NCBI GenBank assembly: GCA_018364455.1
Contig: JAGZLW010000004.1
Span: forward strand, 21,935 to 85,934
DNA length: 64,000 nucleotides
Direction of reading: 5' to 3'
From: Streptococcus mitis
GTDB taxonomy: Bacteria > Bacillota > Bacilli > Lactobacillales > Streptococcaceae
Numbering within the stretch: the stretch's first letter is position 1; every line of letters begins with the position of its first letter. Position numbers and translations under genes: made by a program. Below, piece by piece: positions 41,573-50,031 of the stretch. The notes beneath the pieces were generated by a model. It did not search any database. It worked only from the letters and a program-made list of their open reading frames with translations, and was not told the DNA's origin.

Positions 41573-42849
41573 TGTTTTTAGTTTTTTTACTGTTTTTTGG
41601 TGTATTTCTATTATTTCCAATTATAACTACACCATTCTTATTAATTCCAATAGTTTATAGATTTAGATATAGCAGATATTATTTAATGTTATTTGTTATA
41701 GGTATTTCCCTAATTGCGCTAAGGTATATTCCGTATTTTACTGATGATGGAGCCTATCATTATAAAGCAGCTTATTTATTTCAGTTTTATGATAATGTTT
41801 TTGATTGGTTTGGGAACTTGATGTCTAAAAATATTCCGACGGAAGAGTATGGTTATTATAATTATCCCTTATTTGCCTTATTGCTATATATATTCAGTAA
41901 GACAGGTACCTATTCACTAGTTAGTTTTACAGTCATTCTGATTGTTTATTTCTTATATACTAAAATAATATATGAAATCTATCAGGAATATAATATCTCA
42001 AAATTTTTATTTTTATTAGCTTTATTAACAATGGTTGCAATCGTAAATGTTCGTTTTACAACTAGTGGTATGAGGTATCATTTAGCAGGGGCCATTATTG
42101 TTTTCTTATTCTATAAAGAAATAAAGAATGGATTTGAACTAAATAAAACTTTATTTTATTATCTTATTCCAATATTAATCCATTCTAGTGCAGTAATATT
42201 TGTAGCGACTAGATTAATATTTCCATGGTTTAAAGATGCGAGTTTTTTTAAGAAAATAATTATTCTATTTTCTTTACCAATTTTTACGCTCTTATCTCCA
42301 TTGTTGCAAACTCTCAATGTTGAATATTTATCATTTTTATTAGAGAAGTTTAATGCTTATCAAAAAACAGAAATATTTATAAAATTATATAGTACATCTG
42401 ATTTAATAAATGTATATTTAGGTGTTCTTATTTCTTTATTATATATTTTTTTATACCATACAACCTTTCGTTTTCAGAAGAATCTTAATATGAAACTTTT
42501 TTTATCTTTTGTTTTGTACATTTGTTTATTAACTTTATCAGTACTCCCATTTTTAACAATATTAGATCGTTTTGTTTGGTTTGTTTATCCTTTAGTTGCC
42601 ATTTCGATGATTTTACATATTGGCTACAATAAAACCCATATTGAAAGAGTACAATACATTAGAAATAATTATTTACCATTTTTCATTGTATTAACCCTAT
42701 GCTTTATTGGTGGAGTTATCGGAAATAGGAGATTTTTAGATTTTTTAAGATTGGTAGATTTCAATACAATGGAGATACTCACTAAAAATGTATTTGATTA
42801 TTTTTCTGATTTGCACCATTTCTCTTTGAGTGAAGTTTTAAGACGATAA
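41572..42849 (+). CDS. wzy: Oligosaccharide repeat-unit polymerase (Wzy, EpsG family)
   Basis: Membrane protein of 425 residues with about ten or more hydrophobic helices, matching the EpsG-type polymerases that join lipid-linked repeat units outside the membrane. It contains ALRYIPYFTDDGAYHYKA near residues 40-57 and TTSGMRYH near 160-168, shared with the decayed copy at 36363-37531. The start is ATG 41572, with AAGGAG upstream and overlapping the previous stop (TAATG); a longer frame to 41509 is spurious. It is the only intact polymerase in the cluster. Confidence 0.85.
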   Translation: MFLVFLLFFGVFLLFPIITTPFLLIPIVYRFRYSRYYLMLFVIGISLIALRYIPYFTDDGAYHYKAAYLFQFYDNVFDWFGNLMSKNIPTEEYGYYNYPLFALLLYIFSKTGTYSLVSFTVILIVYFLYTKIIYEIYQEYNISKFLFLLALLTMVAIVNVRFTTSGMRYHLAGAIIVFLFYKEIKNGFELNKTLFYYLIPILIHSSAVIFVATRLIFPWFKDASFFKKIIILFSLPIFTLLSPLLQTLNVEYLSFLLEKFNAYQKTEIFIKLYSTSDLINVYLGVLISLLYIFLYHTTFRFQKNLNMKLFLSFVLYICLLTLSVLPFLTILDRFVWFVYPLVAISMILHIGYNKTHIERVQYIRNNYLPFFIVLTLCFIGGVIGNRRFLDFLRLVDFNTMEILTKNVFDYFSDLHHFSLSEVLRR

Positions 42850-42878
42850 ATATATTTTATAAACATAATAGGAGTTAT

Positions 42879-43820
42879 ATGAAACAAGCTTATTTAATCA
42901 TAGCTCATAATAAAATAGAGCAATTAAAATTTCTACTTTTATTATTAGATTATGAAAAACACGATATTTTTATTTTATTTGATAAAAAAGCAAAGATTAC
43001 TGAAAAACAAAAAAATGATTTAAGACAAATAGTAACGAAATCAAGCCTATTTTTCACAAAGGAAATCCCAATTTATTGGGGAGATTATTCTTTAGTAGAA
43101 GCAGAGATGGAACTCTTTGAAACCGCAAATAAACAAGAACAGTATAGTATGTATCATTTGTTATCAGGTGTAGATTTACCATTAGATACTGCCGAAAATA
43201 TTTATAATTTCTTTGATAACAGAAAAGAATACAACTTTTTAACAATGGTTTCAGATGAATTGTATATTCGAAACAAAGTCTATGAGCGTGTAGCGTTTAA
43301 AACAATGTTTCCTCATTTAACAGTAAGAACTGTAAATAATAATTTTTTACGGTCGGTTTTAAAAATTTATAGAAAGTTTGAAGTTGAACTGCAAAGAATA
43401 GTTAAAGTTGATTGTTTTAAAAAGTTTAATTTAGAATTAAAATATGCTTCTAATTGGTGTTCTCTTAATAAGAAAGCGGTAGATATACTACTAGAAGAAA
43501 AGAAATTGATTGCCAGCATTTTTAAGAATACCAAAGTAAATGACGAATTATTTATTCCTACAATTTTACAGAAAGATCAGTTATTGAATACAGTGTATTC
43601 GATAGAACCTACAAATGATAAGCCTACTGATTTTCAAGGTAACGTACGCTATATTAATTGGTGGGATGGAAGTCCATATATTTGGACAGATTCTTCTGAT
43701 GATATTGAACAATTGAAGCGTGGTAAAGCTTTAGGTCACAAGTTTTCTAGAAAATTTGATTTAGAGAGATATCCGAATCTAAAAGAAGAAATTCTAACAA
43801 TCATAAATAGGACAGATTGA
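42879..43820 (+). CDS. Core-2/I-branching-type glycosyltransferase (GT14-like)
   Basis: Protein of 313 residues. It begins KQAYLIIAHNKIEQLKFLL and has LLSGVDLPL near residue 95, SNWCSLNK near 190 and a NDELFIPT segment, all typical of Core-2/I-branching beta-1,6-N-acetylglucosaminyltransferase-like enzymes found in streptococcal polysaccharide loci. It would add a branch or backbone sugar. The actual donor and linkage are not shown by sequence. Confidence 0.82.
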   Translation: MKQAYLIIAHNKIEQLKFLLLLLDYEKHDIFILFDKKAKITEKQKNDLRQIVTKSSLFFTKEIPIYWGDYSLVEAEMELFETANKQEQYSMYHLLSGVDLPLDTAENIYNFFDNRKEYNFLTMVSDELYIRNKVYERVAFKTMFPHLTVRTVNNNFLRSVLKIYRKFEVELQRIVKVDCFKKFNLELKYASNWCSLNKKAVDILLEEKKLIASIFKNTKVNDELFIPTILQKDQLLNTVYSIEPTNDKPTDFQGNVRYINWWDGSPYIWTDSSDDIEQLKRGKALGHKFSRKFDLERYPNLKEEILTIINRTD

Positions 43821-43821
43821 T

Positions 43822-45237
43822 ATGAAAGTACTAAAAAATTACGCTTATAACCTCTCTTATCAATTATTACTCATTATACTTCCCATCATTACAACACCTT
43901 ATGTGACACGTGTGTTTTCTGCAAAGGATCTAGGAACATATGGATACTTTAATTCTATTGTTACCTATTTTATTTTGTTAGCTACTTTGGGGGTTGCTAG
44001 CTATGGAACTAAAGAGATTTCGAGTAATAGAAAAAATATCCCGAAGAATTTCTGGGGGATATATACTCTTCAATTTGGTGCAACATTATTATCAATTCTT
44101 TTATACACTTTATTATGTTTAGGAATTGACATAATGAGAAATCCTGTTGCATATATTTTAGGAATGAGTTTGATTTCTAAAGGATTAGATATATCCTGGC
44201 TTTTTCAGGGGTTGGAAGATTTTCGTAAGATTACAGTCAGAAACATATTAGTGAAGCTCGTTGGTGTAATTTCAATATTTTTATTGATAAAATCAGCGAA
44301 TGATCTTTATCTTTATGTCTTTCTCTTAACGATATTTGAGTTATTGGGACAATTAAGTATGTGGTTACCTGCTCGAAAGTTTATTGGAAAACCACATTTT
44401 GATATAGATTATACTAAATATCATTTAAAGCCAATTCTTTTATTATTTCTCCCTCAAATTGCTATATCACTATATGTAACTTTAGACCGTACGATGTTAG
44501 GAATGATATCATCTACAAATGATGTCGGGATCTATGATCAAGCATTAAAATTGATCAATATTTTATTAACTGTAGTAACTTCGTTAGGAAGTGTCATGTT
44601 GCCGAGAGTATCTAATCTCTTGGCGACAGGAAATCATAAGGCAGTTAATAAAATGCATGAGATGTCATTTCTGATCTATAATTTGATTATTTTTCCTATT
44701 ATGGCAGGAATGCTGATTGTAAATGATGATTTTGTTAACTTTTTCCTCGGGAAAGATTTTCAAGACGCACGTTATGCGATAGCAATTATGATTTTTAGAA
44801 TGTTCTTTATTGGTTGGACCAATATTATGGGATTTCAAATGCTAATCGTACATAATAAGAATAAAGAATATATGATCTCAACAACTGTGCCTGCAATTCT
44901 TAGTGTTGCCTTGAATTTGTTATTTCTTCCTAAACTCGGATATATAGGAGCGGCAATTGTATCTGTTTTAACAGAGGCGGTAGTTTGGGGGATACAGTTA
45001 TTCTATACTCGTTCTTATTTGAGAGAAGTTCCTATTCTAGGTTCATTGTTTAAAATTATAGTTTCATCGGGATTTATGTATGTCATTTTATTATTTGTAA
45101 AACATCTCCTGAACGTATCACCTATGATAAATGTAGGGATTTATGCTGTTCTGGGAGCAATGATTTATGCTAGTATGATTTTGATTTTTAAAGTAATAAA
45201 TCTAAGTGAGTTAAAGCAACAACTATTAAAAAAATAA
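43822..45237 (+). CDS. wzx: Polysaccharide repeat-unit flippase (Wzx)
   Basis: Membrane protein of 471 residues, 12-14 helices, of the polysaccharide transport (PST) branch of the MOP superfamily. The N-terminus NLSYQLLLIILPIITTPYVTR is a typical opening. It moves the finished lipid-linked repeat unit across the membrane for Wzy. One base separates it from the preceding transferase stop, so it is cotranslated. Confidence 0.92.
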   Translation: MKVLKNYAYNLSYQLLLIILPIITTPYVTRVFSAKDLGTYGYFNSIVTYFILLATLGVASYGTKEISSNRKNIPKNFWGIYTLQFGATLLSILLYTLLCLGIDIMRNPVAYILGMSLISKGLDISWLFQGLEDFRKITVRNILVKLVGVISIFLLIKSANDLYLYVFLLTIFELLGQLSMWLPARKFIGKPHFDIDYTKYHLKPILLLFLPQIAISLYVTLDRTMLGMISSTNDVGIYDQALKLINILLTVVTSLGSVMLPRVSNLLATGNHKAVNKMHEMSFLIYNLIIFPIMAGMLIVNDDFVNFFLGKDFQDARYAIAIMIFRMFFIGWTNIMGFQMLIVHNKNKEYMISTTVPAILSVALNLLFLPKLGYIGAAIVSVLTEAVVWGIQLFYTRSYLREVPILGSLFKIIVSSGFMYVILLFVKHLLNVSPMINVGIYAVLGAMIYASMILIFKVINLSELKQQLLKK

Positions 45238-45248
45238 AGGAGCTTAAT

Positions 45249-46349
45249 ATGTACGATTATCTAATCGTTGGTGCTGGTTTGTCTGGAGCAATTTTTGCTT
45301 ATGAAGCAACCAAGCGTGGAAAAAAAGTAAAAGTTATTGATAAACGTGACCACATTGGTGGGAATATCTATTGTGAGAATGTAGAAGGGATCAATGTTCA
45401 TAAGTATGGTGCCCATATCTTCCATACTTCTAACAAGAAAGTCTGGGATTATGTTAATCAATTTGCTGAATTTAACAACTATATCAACTCGCCTGTAGCT
45501 AATTACAAGGGTAGTCTTTATAATCTACCTTTCAATATGAACACTTTCTATGCTATGTGGGGGACAAAAACTCCTCAAGAGGTCAAAGATAAGATTGCTG
45601 AGCAAACGGCTCACATGAAGGACGTTGAACCTAAAAACTTGGAAGAACAGGCTATCAAGTTGATCGGTCCAGATATTTATGAAAAGTTGATCAAAGGCTA
45701 CACTGAAAAGCAATGGGGACGTTCTGCGACTGACCTTCCACCGTTTATCATCAAACGTCTACCAGTTCGTTTGACTTTTGATAATAACTACTTCAATGAT
45801 CGTTACCAAGGAATTCCAATCGGTGGCTATAATGTCATCATCGAAAATATGCTGAAGGATGTAGAAGTAGAACTTGGAGTTGACTTTTTTGCCAATCGTC
45901 AGGAATTAGAAGCTTCTGCTGAAAAAGTTGTCTTTACAGGGATGATTGATCAATACTTCGATTATAAACATGGTGAGTTAGAATACCGTAGTCTTCGTTT
46001 TGAGCATGAAGTGTTAGATGAGGAAAACTATCAAGGAAATGCAGTTGTAAACTATACAGAACGTGAAATTCCATATACACGCATTATTGAGCATAAACAT
46101 TTTGAGTATGGTACGCAAGCTAAAACGGTCATTACTCGTGAATACCCAGCAGATTGGAAACGTGGAGATGAGCCTTATTATCCAATCAATGATGAGAGAA
46201 ACAATGCTATGTTTGCTAAATATCAAGAAGAAGCAGCACAGAATGATAAGGTGATTTTCTGCGGACGTTTGGCCGATTATAAATACTACGACATGCATGT
46301 GGTCATTGAACGTGCCTTAGAAATCGTATTAAGTGAGTTAGGAAAGTAG
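45249..46349 (+). CDS. glf: UDP-galactopyranose mutase
   Basis: FAD enzyme of 366 residues that converts UDP-galactopyranose to UDP-galactofuranose. The dinucleotide motif LIVGAGLSGAIFAYE opens the protein; further family segments are KYGAHIFHTS near 54-63 and GYTEKQWGR near 150. Its presence predicts galactofuranose in the polymer. Codon use and composition are closer to the flanking chromosome than those of the AT-rich transferase genes, as often seen for glf in pneumococcal capsule loci. 11 bases follow the flippase. Confidence 0.96.
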   Translation: MYDYLIVGAGLSGAIFAYEATKRGKKVKVIDKRDHIGGNIYCENVEGINVHKYGAHIFHTSNKKVWDYVNQFAEFNNYINSPVANYKGSLYNLPFNMNTFYAMWGTKTPQEVKDKIAEQTAHMKDVEPKNLEEQAIKLIGPDIYEKLIKGYTEKQWGRSATDLPPFIIKRLPVRLTFDNNYFNDRYQGIPIGGYNVIIENMLKDVEVELGVDFFANRQELEASAEKVVFTGMIDQYFDYKHGELEYRSLRFEHEVLDEENYQGNAVVNYTEREIPYTRIIEHKHFEYGTQAKTVITREYPADWKRGDEPYYPINDERNNAMFAKYQEEAAQNDKVIFCGRLADYKYYDMHVVIERALEIVLSELGK

Positions 46350-46429
46350 TCAATTACATTAAGGTTAAGTTTAATGACCTTATATCTTTTCTATAAATAA
46401 AAACTACAATTAGAAGAGCGAGATCTAAT

Positions 46430-47488
46430 GTGAAAAAGATAAAAGAATATGATATTTTAAAAATTATGGCTATTATTTTAGTTGTGTTAAGTCATAGTGC
46501 GTATTATAAAATATCGAGCAATTATGGTGGGATGGATTATCAACAATATTTAAATAGTCATTCAGCATTTACTCTATATAAGATACTTGGTAAATTTATG
46601 GAAATTATCTATTATTTTCATATGCCATTATTTATGGCTATATCGGGTGTATTTTTCTCTATTCAAATAAAAAAAGATCGATGGAATAAGATTGAGAAAT
46701 TATTAACTAGTAAGTTTAAAAGATTAATGTTGCCATTTTTTGTTTTTACTTTATTATATAGTTTGCCATTAAAATATATATCAAACTACTACAATGGTGT
46801 TTCATTTTGGAGAGCTATAACTGGTCAATTCTTTTTATTAGGAAACTCTCACTTATGGTATTTGTATGCATTATTTATTATCTTTATAATTAGTTTTTAT
46901 TGTTTAAGAAGAGATACTTCTATATTTGTATACTTGTCCTTATATATTTTACATGTACTGAGTTTCTTGATTCATATAACGTTAGTAAGTGCACCATTGC
47001 AGTTTCTTTTTTGGTTTTCCATGGGATTTTTGTTCGAATCTAAAAGAAGGAAGTATAATATTTTTTTAGAAAATCACAAATGGATTAGCCTTTTATTCTT
47101 TGTGTTATTTATATTTTTGGTGGTTTTAAATTTTCTATTTAAAAGCGATTTTAAAGTATTGAGTCGATTTTTTGTTGACTTATTAGCTATTTTAGGATCA
47201 CTTATTTGTTACAATATTTCGTACTTTTTAAGTAATAAAACTAAAATTTTAGATAGTAAACTACTTAATCTCATTTTGATTAATGGTTTAGGGATATATA
47301 TTTTTTCTGATACTTTAAACTATTTTATATTAAGTATTTCTTATTTTGTAAGTGATAGATTTATGTTTACTTCATTTGGTATAATTATTATATTTTTAAT
47401 TAGATTTTTTTTCACTTTATTTTTGGGATTAGTCTTTACATTGCTATTTAAAAAAGTATTTCCAAAATATTCTTGGTTAGTTAACTAG
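46430..47488 (+). CDS. Membrane acyltransferase 3 family protein
   Basis: Protein of 352 residues with about ten membrane helices and the acyltransferase-3 opening (EYDILKIMAIILVVLSHSA, catalytic His in the first helix). Such enzymes O-acetylate or otherwise acylate surface polysaccharides. It starts at GTG 46430 with only a weak AGAAGAG. It is 80 bases after glf and strongly AT-rich like the transferase genes. Target on this polymer is inferred from position. Confidence 0.82.
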   Translation: MKKIKEYDILKIMAIILVVLSHSAYYKISSNYGGMDYQQYLNSHSAFTLYKILGKFMEIIYYFHMPLFMAISGVFFSIQIKKDRWNKIEKLLTSKFKRLMLPFFVFTLLYSLPLKYISNYYNGVSFWRAITGQFFLLGNSHLWYLYALFIIFIISFYCLRRDTSIFVYLSLYILHVLSFLIHITLVSAPLQFLFWFSMGFLFESKRRKYNIFLENHKWISLLFFVLFIFLVVLNFLFKSDFKVLSRFFVDLLAILGSLICYNISYFLSNKTKILDSKLLNLILINGLGIYIFSDTLNYFILSISYFVSDRFMFTSFGIIIIFLIRFFFTLFLGLVFTLLFKKVFPKYSWLVN

Positions 47489-47765
47489 AAAATACAATAT
47501 CAGTGATTATGCACTATAAGCTATCCTGTAATTCTTACAGTTAAATATTTTATCCTATATACTGAGGAGACAAATAAAATAACTTATAGTATTTTGTACC
47601 TTATCTAGTTTAATTGTAATATAAAAGAAAATATCCAGGAAGTGGTATAGTACTCTCTCATTGTTTAACTTCGCTAAATATATAGGTTAATTCCTTGACT
47701 ATGTAATGTAGTTGAGGGATTTTTTGATATTATTCATATTTTTGCAAACTTATTGTTTAAAAAAT
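47489..47765. other. Intergenic region between cps and aliA
   Basis: About 300 AT-rich bases. Apart from the terminator and the aliA control region annotated separately, I see no gene. Possible worn remnants cannot be assigned. Confidence 0.5.
47689..47726 (+). terminator. Terminator of the cps locus
   Basis: A 13-bp stem with three G-U pairs (AATTCCTTGACTA at 47689-47701 with 47709-47721) ends in TTTTTT. Confidence 0.75.
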
Positions 47766-47773
47766 AATTTTCG

Positions 47774-47788
47774 AAAATTCAGAAAATT
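47774..47788. promoter_or_regulatory. CodY-like box at the aliA promoter
   Basis: AAAATTCAGAAAATT matches the CodY consensus at 13 of 15 positions. It ends four bases before the -35 hexamer. A weaker partner overlaps at 47766-47780. Confidence 0.55.
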
Positions 47789-47791
47789 GTA

Positions 47792-47820
47792 TTGACAGGA
47801 CTTGAAAAAGGGTCTATAAT
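47792..47820 (+). promoter_or_regulatory. Consensus promoter of aliA
   Basis: TTGACA (47792-47797) and TATAAT (47815-47820) are 17 bp apart, a perfect sigma-A promoter. It fixes the aliA start downstream at 47846. Confidence 0.9.
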
Positions 47821-47845
47821 GAATAAAAAAACAAAGGAGAAGACT

Positions 47846-49825
47846 ATGAAAACAAGAAAAGTATTGGCTCTTGCGGGAGTGACTTTATTAGCAGCGGGTG
47901 TTTTAGCTGCTTGTTCAGGGGGCTCAGGCGCTAAAGGTGAACAGACCTTTGCATTTACCTACGAGACAGATCCAGATAATCTCAACTATTTAACAACCAG
48001 TAAGGCAGCTACTTCAAACATTACTAGTAATGTCATTGATGGATTACTTGAAAATGACCGCTATGGGAATCTTATTCCCTCTATGGCAGAAGACTGGTCA
48101 GTTTCTAAGGATGGCTTGACTTATACTTATAAGATTCGTCAGGATGCCAAGTGGTATACTGCAGAAGGTGAAGAGTATGCTCCTGTTAAGGCACAGGACT
48201 TTGTGACAGGTCTTAAATATGCAACAGATAAGAAATCACAAGCCCTTTACTTGGTACAAGATTCAATCAAAGGTCTAGATGCCTATGCAAAAGGTGAGAC
48301 TACAGACTTTGCTCAAGTTGGGATTAAAGCCCTTGACGATCAAACAGTCCAATACACCTTGAACAAACCTGAAACTTTTTGGAATTCTAAAACAACTATG
48401 GGTGTACTTGCGCCAGTCAATGAAGAGTTTTTGAACTCAAAAGGGGATGATTTTGCCAAAGCTACGGATCCAAGCAGTATCTTGTATAATGGTCCTTATT
48501 TGTTAAAATCTCTTGTGGCTAAATCTTCCGTTGAATTTGCGAAAAATCCTAACTACTGGGATAAGGACAATGTTCATGTTGACAAGATTAAATTGTCATT
48601 CTGGGATGGTCAAGATACCAGCAAACCAGCAGAAAACTTTAAGGATGGAAGCTTTACAGCAGCTCGTCTCTATCCAACAAGTGCAAGTTTCGCAGAGCTT
48701 GAGAAGAGTATGAAAGACAATATTGTCTATACTCAACAAGACTCGACTACGTATCTAGTGGGAACAAATATTGATCGTCAGTCCTATAAATATACTTCTA
48801 AGACTAGCGACGAACAAAAGACATCTACTAAAAAGGCTCTCTTAAACAAGGATTTCCGTCAGGCTATTGCCTTTGGTTTTGATCGTACAGCATATGCTTC
48901 ACAAGTGAACGGTGCCAGTGGTGCAAGCAAAATCTTGCGTAATCTCTTTGTGCCACCAACATTTGTTCAAGCAGATGGGAAAAACTTTGGCGATATGGTC
49001 AAAGAAAAATTAGTAACCTATGGGGAAGAATGGAAGGATGTTAATCTGGCTGATGCACAAGATGGTCTCTACAATCCAGAAAAAGCCAAGGCCGAATTTG
49101 CCAAGGCTAAGTCAGCTTTACAGGCAGAAGGCGTGACCTTCCCAATTCATTTGGATATGCCAGTTGACCAGACAGCAACTACAAAAGTTCAACGTGTTCA
49201 ATCTTTCAAACAATCGGTTGAAGAAACCTTGGGTACAGATAATGTCGTAATTGATATTCAACAACTACAAAAAGATGAAGTCTTGAATATTACCTACTTT
49301 GCTGAAACAGCAGCTGGGGAAGATTGGGATATTTCAGATAATGTTGGTTGGTCTCCAGACTTTGCGGATCCATCAACTTATCTCGATATTATCAAACCAT
49401 CAGTTGGTGAAAACACTAAAACCTACCTTGGCTTCGATTCTGGTACAGATAATACTGCAGCTAAAACTGTAGGTCTAAACGACTATGAGAAATTAGTAAC
49501 TGAAGCTGGAAATGAGACAACAGATGTAGTAAAACGATATGATAAATATGCTACAGCCCAAGCTTGGTTGACAGATAGTGCCTTGATTATCCCAACAACA
49601 ACACTTACTGGTCGCCCAATCTTGTCTAAGATGGTACCATTTACGATGCCGTTTGCCTTCTCTGGTAACAAGGGGACAAGTGATCCACTCCTATACAAAT
49701 ACTTGGAACTTCAAGATAAGGCAGTCACTGTAGATGAATACCAAAAAGCTCAAGATAAATGGATAAAAGAAAAAGAAGAATCCAATAAAAAAGCGCAAGA
49801 AGACCTTGCAAAACATGTAAAATAA
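47846..49825 (+). CDS. aliA: Oligopeptide-binding lipoprotein AliA
   Basis: Lipoprotein of 659 residues, lipobox LAAC (Cys23), SBP_bac_5 fold, serving the AmiCDEF oligopeptide importer. aliA is the classical right boundary of the pneumococcal capsule locus. ATG 47846 has AAAGGAGA upstream; a longer frame back to 47792 would begin inside the promoter and is rejected. It is homologous along its length to the AliB-like protein encoded at 29186-31144. CodY-like boxes predict control by amino-acid supply. Confidence 0.95.
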   Translation: MKTRKVLALAGVTLLAAGVLAACSGGSGAKGEQTFAFTYETDPDNLNYLTTSKAATSNITSNVIDGLLENDRYGNLIPSMAEDWSVSKDGLTYTYKIRQDAKWYTAEGEEYAPVKAQDFVTGLKYATDKKSQALYLVQDSIKGLDAYAKGETTDFAQVGIKALDDQTVQYTLNKPETFWNSKTTMGVLAPVNEEFLNSKGDDFAKATDPSSILYNGPYLLKSLVAKSSVEFAKNPNYWDKDNVHVDKIKLSFWDGQDTSKPAENFKDGSFTAARLYPTSASFAELEKSMKDNIVYTQQDSTTYLVGTNIDRQSYKYTSKTSDEQKTSTKKALLNKDFRQAIAFGFDRTAYASQVNGASGASKILRNLFVPPTFVQADGKNFGDMVKEKLVTYGEEWKDVNLADAQDGLYNPEKAKAEFAKAKSALQAEGVTFPIHLDMPVDQTATTKVQRVQSFKQSVEETLGTDNVVIDIQQLQKDEVLNITYFAETAAGEDWDISDNVGWSPDFADPSTYLDIIKPSVGENTKTYLGFDSGTDNTAAKTVGLNDYEKLVTEAGNETTDVVKRYDKYATAQAWLTDSALIIPTTTLTGRPILSKMVPFTMPFAFSGNKGTSDPLLYKYLELQDKAVTVDEYQKAQDKWIKEKEESNKKAQEDLAKHVK

Positions 49826-49829
49826 AGGT

Positions 49830-49862
49830 AAAGGAGTTGGTTTGTAGCCGACTCCTTTTATA
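49830..49862 (+). terminator. Terminator after aliA
   Basis: An 11-bp stem with one G-U pair (AAAGGAGTTGG at 49830-49840 with 49848-49858) is followed by a short T run. It abuts the BOX repeat. Confidence 0.72.
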
Positions 49863-49974
49863 TTCTTCGAAAATCTCTTCAAACCACGTCAGTTCTATCT
49901 GATGACTTCAAATCCGTGCTTAGAGTTGCTTGTGGCTAACTTTCCTAGTTCGCTCTTTGATTTTTATTGAGTAT
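49860..49974. repeat. BOX element, short variant
   Basis: About 115 bp with the same ends as the 12359 copy (AT-TCTTCGAAAATC to ATTGAGTAT) but lacking an internal block. It lies in the convergent aliA/pbp1a interval. Diverged relative to the other two copies. Confidence 0.85.
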
Positions 49975-49989
49975 TAGCTATCTTGTAGT

Positions 49990-50028
49990 AAAAAAATCCT
50001 GAGAATTTCTAACTCTCAGGATTTTTCG
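49990..50028. terminator. Terminator between aliA side and pbp1a
   Basis: AATCCTGAGA at 49995-50004 pairs perfectly with 50014-50023. On the minus strand it is followed by seven T residues, so it ends the recU-pbp1a transcript; on the plus strand a T run also follows. Confidence 0.85.
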
Positions 50029-50031
50029 TGT

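Noticed and set aside
47792..47845. Upstream extension of aliA to a TTG start
   Set aside because: The proposed start codon is the first base triplet of the -35 hexamer TTGACA, so it cannot be in the mRNA. ATG 47846 has a strong ribosome binding site and a normal lipoprotein signal.
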